From Bacillus sp. UNC438CL73TsuS30 (GTDB taxonomy: Bacteria > Bacillota > Bacilli > Bacillales > Cytobacillaceae): DNA of 64,000 bases. The position numbers and the translations under genes were made by a program. This document shows, piece after piece, positions 58,437-64,000 of this stretch; position 1 is the first letter of the stretch, and each line of letters starts with the position of its first letter. The notes beneath the pieces are model-generated. The model made no database searches. It saw nothing but the letters and a program-made list of their open reading frames with translations, and had not been told where the DNA came from. The stretch covers positions 73,383 to 137,382 of the forward strand of contig NZ_KI535296.1 of assembly GCF_000482325.1 (NCBI RefSeq). Reading direction: 5' to 3'.

Positions 58437-59006
58437 TTACTGTTGCGTGAGCAAATTTTTTACTTCTTCAGCAGAATGATAATGAGGATTTACTCCAAGG
58501 TACACCCCGATTTGGTGTGCTGTGTAAGAGAATAATAGATTTGAAAAAGTGGACAGAACTTCTTGGTGGGTCCAATCTTCTTTAACATGTGTTTCATAAG
58601 GATTCCCTGCATAAGGACCCTGAGGACAGCGAACAATTGGAATACTAATGATTACAAATTCACTATTGTGTAATAATTTTTGATAAACATCAATTGCTTC
58701 TTCCTTTGTCATATGTTCTAAAACATCGCCTAAAAAAGTAAAGGCGTATTGTTTTTCGGGAGTATACTTCCGGATATCTTCCTTAATAATATGATGGTAT
58801 TTATTGGTTAAGTCATATTGTGAAATGTACGGCTCCCAAATTTCTACACCGATAAACTCCATTTGCGGTAAGGAAGATCTGAGTAAGTTAGAATAGGTTC
58901 CTGCTCCAACACCTACATCTAAAATCGAATTAAATTGACATTGAGTGACCAGCTTTTTAACAATGCTCTGAATCCATTCCTTACCTTCATTTAAACTAAC
59001 CGGCAT
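58437..59006 (-). CDS. Class I SAM-dependent methyltransferase
   Basis: A 189-residue methyltransferase: motif I ILDVGVGAGTYSNLL (about residues 28-42), acidic motif II region IGVEIWEPY (about 52), and YAFTFLGDVLEHMTKEEAID (about 87), which matches the post-I LGDVLEH of sugar- or lipid-modifying methyltransferases. VIISIPIVRCPQG follows. The ATG has AGGAGGGC upstream. It lies next to glycosyltransferase genes and may modify a surface glycan; the acceptor is unknown. Confidence 0.82.
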   Translation of the reverse strand: MPVSLNEGKEWIQSIVKKLVTQCQFNSILDVGVGAGTYSNLLRSSLPQMEFIGVEIWEPYISQYDLTNKYHHIIKEDIRKYTPEKQYAFTFLGDVLEHMTKEEAIDVYQKLLHNSEFVIISIPIVRCPQGPYAGNPYETHVKEDWTHQEVLSTFSNLLFSYTAHQIGVYLGVNPHYHSAEEVKNLLTQQ

Positions 59007-59261
59007 AATAGCCCTCCTAATCTTTTTTATACCTTGAATCTTAAAAAAATGCGTTTAGTACCCAAAAATTTCTATGTAATAAGATATTGAAAATAGCCCT
59101 AAAGTGAAACGGCTAAATTTGTTTTAAATACCAAATTAAAGATTTCCAATAATTAAGAAAAATATTTTACGTTGGGCTAATCTGAAATAGTCCTAAGACA
59201 ATCAACGAAAAAAAAATTATTGAATAAGATGGAAAAGGAAAAAAGTCTGGGGGTGTATCCT

Positions 59262-60815
59262 TTGGAAGATTACCGTGTTTTAATCGGGAGTCCAATCCAT
59301 CGTAAAGCAAATATTTTAAAAGAATTTCTTGCTTATTTACCCAAAATTGATTCAACAGGTTTACAGATCGATTACTTTTTTATAGACGATAACATCGATG
59401 TGGAATCTACAAACTTATTGAATCAGTTTTCTAAAGAAAATGAAGGAGTCACACTCATTTCCTCTCATTCTAATGATTTGTTTACCAGTAATGAAAAGGG
59501 TACACATATATGGAATAGCAGCTTGGTTTGGAAGGTCGCAGAATTTAAAAACCAAATAATCGAGTTTGCTCTAAAAAATGATTATGATTATTTATTTTTA
59601 ATTGATTCGGATATTTTACTTCATCCAAAAACGATTCAACATTTAATAGGAACCAAAAAAGATATTATTTCGGAAATATTTTGGACAGATTTTGGAGGTA
59701 ATGGAAGTGAATTACCCCAAGTGTGGTTACAGGATGAATACAATTTTTATTATAAGGGCAATGAGAAACAATCAGTTGAGGATATCCATAAATCCATGCT
59801 CGAATTCCTTAACAGTTTAAAGACTCCGGGTGTTTATGAGGTTGGAGGCTTAGGTGCGTGCACATTGATTTCAAGGCATGCCCTTCAAAAAGGAGTGAGT
59901 TTCAGCAGAATAAAAAATGTCTCCTTTGCGGGGGAGGATCGACATTTTTGTATAAGGGCTGTTGCCTTAGGATTAAACCTTTATGTCGATACTCATTATC
60001 CTGCCTTTCATATCTATAGAGAATCCGACTTAGGTCGAATTTCTAATTTTATTGGTAAAAATGAAACTCCATTAGGAAGAAATCAATATGTAAGATATTT
60101 TAAAAGCTCTAATAATAAATTAACACTTTCAATGGTTGTTAAGAATGAAGCGAATAATTATCTGAAAAATGTCCTAACGGAACATAAACAATATATTGAT
60201 GAAGCTGTCATTATAGATGATGGCAGTACAGATGATACTGTAGATATCTGCCTGGAGGCTCTTGATGGAATTCCTATCCATCTAATAAGGAATCCTACTT
60301 CAAAATTCTCAAATGAAATCGAGCTTAGGAAGCAGCAATGGGAAGAAACGTTAAAAACCAATCCTGACTGGATTCTAAATCTAGATGCAGATGAAATGTT
60401 TGAGGAGAAGTTCCGATTTAATGTAAGATCTTTAATAAATCAAAATAAAACGGATGTTTGCTGTTTCCGTTTGTATGATTTTTGGGATATGGACCATTAT
60501 CGTGATGATGAGTTGTGGTGCGCCCATAAAACTTTTCGTCCTTTTTTGTTAAGATACCAAAAAGATTTTCCTTACCAATGGAAAGAAACCGCCCAACATT
60601 GTGGCAGGTTTCCACATAATATTTTATTACAGCCCTATGATTTATCTCCAATGAGATTAAAGCATTATGGCTGGGCAAATTATTCAAAAAGAGCATCTAA
60701 ATTTGAACGATATCTAGAGTTGGATCCGGAATTTAAATATGGTTCAAAGGAACAAATATTATCCATACTTGATGAACAGCCAAACTTAATCAAATGGGAT
60801 GAAAATTTAAACTGA
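59262..60815 (+). CDS. Two-domain glycosyltransferase
   Basis: About 517 residues with two GT-A-like halves. The first (about residues 1-270) has YRVLIGSPIHRKANILKEFL, LFLIDSDILLHPKTI (DxD-like) and FAGEDRHFCIRAVALGLNLY, like Anp1/GT62-type proteins. The second (about 280-517) is a GT2: LSMVVKNEANNYLKNVL, VIIDDGSTDDTVDI, ILNLDADEMFE (DxD). GGGGG ends 8 nt before a TTG at 59262, which I take as the start; an ATG at 59229 has no ribosome site. It lies divergent from the methyltransferase and convergent with two further glycosyltransferases. Confidence 0.8.
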   Translation: MEDYRVLIGSPIHRKANILKEFLAYLPKIDSTGLQIDYFFIDDNIDVESTNLLNQFSKENEGVTLISSHSNDLFTSNEKGTHIWNSSLVWKVAEFKNQIIEFALKNDYDYLFLIDSDILLHPKTIQHLIGTKKDIISEIFWTDFGGNGSELPQVWLQDEYNFYYKGNEKQSVEDIHKSMLEFLNSLKTPGVYEVGGLGACTLISRHALQKGVSFSRIKNVSFAGEDRHFCIRAVALGLNLYVDTHYPAFHIYRESDLGRISNFIGKNETPLGRNQYVRYFKSSNNKLTLSMVVKNEANNYLKNVLTEHKQYIDEAVIIDDGSTDDTVDICLEALDGIPIHLIRNPTSKFSNEIELRKQQWEETLKTNPDWILNLDADEMFEEKFRFNVRSLINQNKTDVCCFRLYDFWDMDHYRDDELWCAHKTFRPFLLRYQKDFPYQWKETAQHCGRFPHNILLQPYDLSPMRLKHYGWANYSKRASKFERYLELDPEFKYGSKEQILSILDEQPNLIKWDENLN

Positions 60816-60820
60816 ATAAT

Positions 60821-60872
60821 AAAAAGGGAATCTACAAGACCGTTTTGGAGGTCTTTAGATTCCCTTTTTTTA
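60821..60872. terminator. Bidirectional terminator between convergent glycosyltransferase genes
   Basis: AAAAGGGAATCTA and TAGATTCCCTTTT form a long stem, extended by AAGACC/GGTCTT, with T-runs at the right and A-runs at the left. Confidence 0.9.
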
Positions 60873-60875
60873 TAT

Positions 60876-62000
60876 TCACTGTTTAGTTGAATATAATTTC
60901 ATCCAGGTGATGTCAAGTAATTTATATGATTTTAAAGCTCCTAGACTCCTAATATTATCGATTGGTTCGATATAATCAGGATTTTGTAATAAAGAATTTT
61001 GAAAATGGATTAAAGCTAAATCCTTTTCCCCCATTAATGCGAGTGTTTCTCCAATGTAATTTTCTAAAATGTGATCCTTTTTTTCATAGGAATTTAATAG
61101 TTGTAATGCTACCGGTAGATTTCTTGTTATGATCGCTCCGATTGCCCATACAAAATTTTCAGTTGCTGTTCCTCTGGCAAGTTGTAATGATTTTTGGTAC
61201 CAATTCAATCCTTCTTTTTCGATTTCCCTTCGATATAACAATAATGCTAGAATCGCAAAGGCTATAGATAGATTTTCATCAACTTGATGGTTTTTCCAAT
61301 CAATTTCTGGGATTAGATCTTCAATGGAGTGTTCATTAATTGTTTTTTGAATGTGTAAAATTACTGTATCATCATCTGTTTCCAGTGTGGTATTTGTAGA
61401 ATGTTTTCGATAGAAATATAATGGTTCGGGAACATGTAGGGAATCCCAGGTCCTAAGTGCATGTAAGATTAAATTTGTATCTTCCCCAATTTTTAATGTT
61501 GTATCATATCTCAACTTATTAAAAACTTCTTTTCGAAGCATCATGCTAGCTCCATTAATATAAGTGCCCACTTTAAGAAAGAATCTTAACATCCGCTTTT
61601 TTTCCATATTTCGCGCTTGCCAATAGGCTTCTGGAGAATTATTTTCATCCATAATTAGCATATCGGAATGAACAATTCCAATATTGGGAGAGGTAAATTG
61701 CCTTAGTAAGACCTCGAATCGATTTGGTAAGGATAGATCATCCGCGTCTTGAAAAACAATAAAATTTCCGGATGCGTAATCAATTCCTTTATTTCTTGCA
61801 GAGGCTGCACCAGCATTTTCTTGGGAGAAGTATTTAATTTTTTCGCTGGAAAAGGATCGGATGATATCCTCACTTGTATCTGTTGACCCATCATTGATGA
61901 TAATGAACTCAAAGTCTTGTACAGACTGATTGAGAATGGACTCTATCGATTGTGCCAAGTATTTTTCAGCGTTATATACGGGCATTATGACACTTATCAA
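60876..62000 (-). CDS. Glycosyltransferase family 2 with C-terminal TPR-like region
   Basis: A 374-residue protein: GT2 domain (about residues 1-215) with ISVIMPVYNAEKYLAQSIES, FIIINDGSTDTSEDI, NAGAASARNKGIDYASG and VFQDADDLSLPNRFEVL (DxD); a helical C-terminal region (about 240-374) reads as TPR-like repeats (GETLALMGEKDLALIHFQNS). The TTG at 62000 follows AGGGGGCGG at 6 nt and is preferred; a longer frame to 62048 has no ribosome site. It may glycosylate a surface or spore protein together with its neighbours. Confidence 0.86.
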   Translation of the reverse strand: MISVIMPVYNAEKYLAQSIESILNQSVQDFEFIIINDGSTDTSEDIIRSFSSEKIKYFSQENAGAASARNKGIDYASGNFIVFQDADDLSLPNRFEVLLRQFTSPNIGIVHSDMLIMDENNSPEAYWQARNMEKKRMLRFFLKVGTYINGASMMLRKEVFNKLRYDTTLKIGEDTNLILHALRTWDSLHVPEPLYFYRKHSTNTTLETDDDTVILHIQKTINEHSIEDLIPEIDWKNHQVDENLSIAFAILALLLYRREIEKEGLNWYQKSLQLARGTATENFVWAIGAIITRNLPVALQLLNSYEKKDHILENYIGETLALMGEKDLALIHFQNSLLQNPDYIEPIDNIRSLGALKSYKLLDITWMKLYSTKQ

Positions 62001-62072
62001 CTCTATCCGCCCCCTTTGAAAAAATGTGTTTGGATGGAAATTGAACAAAAATCCCCTTATAATTCAATCTTA

Positions 62073-63185
62073 TTAACTCGTAAGTGTCTTCGTTTCTGGA
62101 AATTGGCCGATTTTATATTTTATATAAAGTAATAATTTTTGAAGGATAGGGTGGGAAGGGTTAAATTCTGCTGCTTTTTTTAAATAAACTACAGCTTCTT
62201 TAATGTTACCTTGCGTTAAGTACAAAGTAGACAGCTCTGTTGCCGGTATAAATCCCCATAGATCATTCGCAATATAGCCGAGGTCTTCCGTTGGTTTCGT
62301 AAGGTTTAAGGCAATCTGAAACCAAGATATGGCATTGGTTATCTTTCCTTGTTCCTTATAAAAATAGGCAATTTTGCTGACAATTTCAGCTCGAGGGGGA
62401 ATATATTCAAAGCTTCGTAAAAGGGATTTAATTGCCTTGTCTTTATCATTTAATTCGGTGTAGCAGTGGTATAGGTCCTGAAATGTTGTTAAGTAAAAGG
62501 AAGAGGATTGATTATTATCTTTTAGCAGGAACTCATCAAATGCAATAGTTGCTTCCTTAAACCGTTTATTTGCTGTAAGCTCCCTGCCATAATAGTACAG
62601 TTGTCTGGAGTTCAAAACACCTTTTTTTTCTAAGATACTCTCAATAATTTTTAAATTTCGATCGGTTATTCGGTTAGTTCTTTGCCGGTGCGAAATGGAA
62701 ATATCCGATTGAAGGATGTTATGGCTATAGTTAAATTCCACATATTCATGGACAGGTTCTACCCAAGAGTAATTCCGGTCTTTTTTAATCAGCCGTTCCC
62801 TTCTAAATTGAACTTTAGCCTTACCATCCTCTTCCACTCCCAGGTTATAATTCATTATGACAACATCAACGTCTGGACTCATGGATTGTTTTAACTTGAG
62901 AAATTTATCTCTGTCTTCGGGCAATAATACATCATCGGCATCTAACCACATTAAATAGTCTTTTGCTCCTTTTGAAAAAGCAAAATTTCTGGCCACAGCA
63001 AAATCACCGACCCATTCAAAGTCATAAATTAAGTCAGTAAATTGCCGGGCAATTTCCTTCGTGTTATCTTCTGAACCTGTATCAATAATTACAATCTCAT
63101 CCACAAGGTCTTTTACACTTTCTAAACAGGCTCCCAACATTTTTTCTTCGTTTTTTACGATCATGCACAGACTAATGCCTATCAA
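62073..63185 (-). CDS. Glycosyltransferase family 2 with TPR domain
   Basis: A 370-residue protein: GT2 domain (ISLCMIVKNEEKMLGACLES, EIVIIDTGSEDNTKEIARQF, YLMWLDADDVLLPEDR with DxD) up to about residue 190, then TPR repeats (ATIAFDEFLLKDNN; DKAIKSLLRSFEYIPPRAEI; ITNAISWFQIALNLT; IKEAVVYLKKAAEFNPSHPI). This GT2-TPR layout (SunS-like) is frequent in Bacillus, including enzymes that act on surface proteins and peptides. The TTG at 63185 follows GAGGTGG at 5 nt. It lies 73 bp upstream of the second GT2 gene, likely one operon. Confidence 0.88.
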   Translation of the reverse strand: MIGISLCMIVKNEEKMLGACLESVKDLVDEIVIIDTGSEDNTKEIARQFTDLIYDFEWVGDFAVARNFAFSKGAKDYLMWLDADDVLLPEDRDKFLKLKQSMSPDVDVVIMNYNLGVEEDGKAKVQFRRERLIKKDRNYSWVEPVHEYVEFNYSHNILQSDISISHRQRTNRITDRNLKIIESILEKKGVLNSRQLYYYGRELTANKRFKEATIAFDEFLLKDNNQSSSFYLTTFQDLYHCYTELNDKDKAIKSLLRSFEYIPPRAEIVSKIAYFYKEQGKITNAISWFQIALNLTKPTEDLGYIANDLWGFIPATELSTLYLTQGNIKEAVVYLKKAAEFNPSHPILQKLLLYIKYKIGQFPETKTLTS

Positions 63186-63250
63186 GAGTACCACCTCATT
63201 TTTTATTCCTTTATATATATACTCAAAAGAAGTATTTACGTGTTAAATAC

Positions 63251-63278
63251 AAGAGCTCATCCAGGGGGATGAGCTCTT
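63251..63278. terminator. Hairpin between the repeat protein and glycosyltransferase genes
   Basis: AAGAGCTCATCC and GGATGAGCTCTT form a perfect 12-bp stem with a 4-nt loop. T-tracts are weak on both strands; it probably ends the repeat protein transcript. Confidence 0.65.
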
Positions 63279-63343
63279 ATATATTTAAGCAATGTCTTTA
63301 ATTAAGTTGCTAAGGTTTACTATTTTTTAAAAACAAAACCTAA

Positions 63344-64000
63344 TCACGGAACTTCTATCGTTAGTGGTGCACAGGTTGTAAATGTTGGTACGCAATCCCC
63401 CATAATAGGTAATAGATCACCACTTCTAAAGGTCATTGATGCATCAGCTGTAGCAGAGGTAACATAACCATATATACCAGGCATCATTCCCAAAAATTGT
63501 ACTTCAAGATTATCGTTGTTATTAAAATTGGTAGTAGATAGTTCAGTAACTGTACATCCAGGTATAGTAACGGTTCTAGTTCCTACACATTCCCTAACAC
63601 CTGTAGTTGGGTTAAATCTATATACATTTACAGTTATTGTTTTAGGTGTGGTGGTATTATTCAAAACTTTTATAAATAACCGAGCTCCTGAAGTAGCTTT
63701 AAATGGACCCGTAGTTAGATTCTGGGTAAGACCAAAGAAAGAACTAATGAATCGAATTTCAGATTTAATTTCCTCTAAGCCAAAGGATGGGTTGAAGATG
63801 GCACTTTCAATGGCGGCGACTTCGGATTTGATTTCTTCTAAGCCAAAAGAAGGATTTGTTAATATGCTTTCAATGTTAATGATCTCTGATTTGATTTCTT
63901 CTAACCCAAACGATGGATTGAAGATGGCACTTTCAATCGCGGCCACTTCAGACTTAATTTCCTCTAATCCAAATGACGGATTGTTTAAGATGCTTACAAT
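63344..64000 (-). CDS. Repeat-containing surface or spore protein (cut by right edge)
   Basis: The minus strand is open from the right edge to a stop at 63344 (at least 218 residues). The N-terminal visible part is at least four copies of a 21-residue unit, consensus NPSFGLEEIKSEVAAIESAI plus one residue. Hydrophobic positions at 3-4 spacing over 21 (three heptads) indicate a coiled coil. A C-terminal beta-rich domain of about 130 residues follows (LFIKVLNNTTTPKTITVNVY; TVTIPGCTVTELSTTNF). The layout of a stalk plus globular tip, next to three glycosyltransferases, resembles exosporium or surface filament proteins. I do not know a named family for it. Confidence 0.75.
   Translation of the reverse strand: MVSILNNPSFGLEEIKSEVAAIESAIFNPSFGLEEIKSEIINIESILTNPSFGLEEIKSEVAAIESAIFNPSFGLEEIKSEIRFISSFFGLTQNLTTGPFKATSGARLFIKVLNNTTTPKTITVNVYRFNPTTGVRECVGTRTVTIPGCTVTELSTTNFNNNDNLEVQFLGMMPGIYGYVTSATADASMTFRSGDLLPIMGDCVPTFTTCAPLTIEVP

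Overview
The window looks like a low-GC, spore-forming member of the Bacillaceae (Bacillus/Neobacillus type). Supporting signs are strong AGGAGG-type ribosome sites, frequent TTG/GTG starts, T-tailed hairpin terminators, a Bacillus-style iol operon, cre-like sites, an alaR/alaT (yugG/yugH) pair, a RocB relative, and a coiled-coil repeat surface protein beside glycosyltransferases. No rRNA, tRNA, CRISPR array or insertion sequence was seen.

Layout. 1-8.2 kb is ordinary chromosome: a cut-off aminotransferase with its Lrp/AsnC regulator, a YkwC-type dehydrogenase, a FusB/FusC-type EF-G-binding protein, a CD3324-like small protein, a secreted DUF1906-like protein, and an IclR regulator divergent from a dimethylargininase and a RocB-like peptidase. 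8.2-10.5 kb holds one large unassigned protein (680 aa) with a C-terminal XRE helix-turn-helix, followed by 22-bp-period repeats that resemble iterons.

10.6-25.6 kb is a long co-directional acyl-CoA catabolic cluster: NDP-forming acyl-CoA synthetase, two MaoC-type hydratase subunits, a lipid-transfer thiolase/aldolase, a DUF35 protein, two acyl-CoA dehydrogenases, an aldehyde dehydrogenase, an MFS transporter, EtfB/EtfA, three SDRs and a MarR regulator. The set matches the enzyme types of the actinobacterial steroid side-chain retro-aldol module (ChsE1E2/ChsH1H2/Ltp2-DUF35). I infer beta-oxidation plus aldol cleavage of a bulky or branched acyl chain; the substrate is unknown.

25.8-57.4 kb is an inositol/cyclitol region. 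It starts with iolA-B-C-D-E-J-R behind a promoter with a built-in cre site. It then holds an MFS transporter, four Gfo/Idh/MocA dehydrogenases, an IolT-type symporter, an AraC regulator, two complete RbsABC-like ABC transporters plus a third orphan binding protein, two further TIM-barrel isomerase/epimerase genes, and three LacI-type proteins, one of which has no DNA-binding domain. Three regulatory layers are visible: a 21-bp-period direct repeat in front of both iolT and the first ABC operon (probably AraC sites), GGAAAACGYTT-type LacI operators, and GGTAAYCGGTTACC-type LacI operators.

57.6-64 kb holds a DUF421 membrane protein, a methyltransferase, three glycosyltransferases and a right-edge-truncated protein with 21-residue repeats, possibly a spore or cell-surface glycoprotein with its glycosylation genes.
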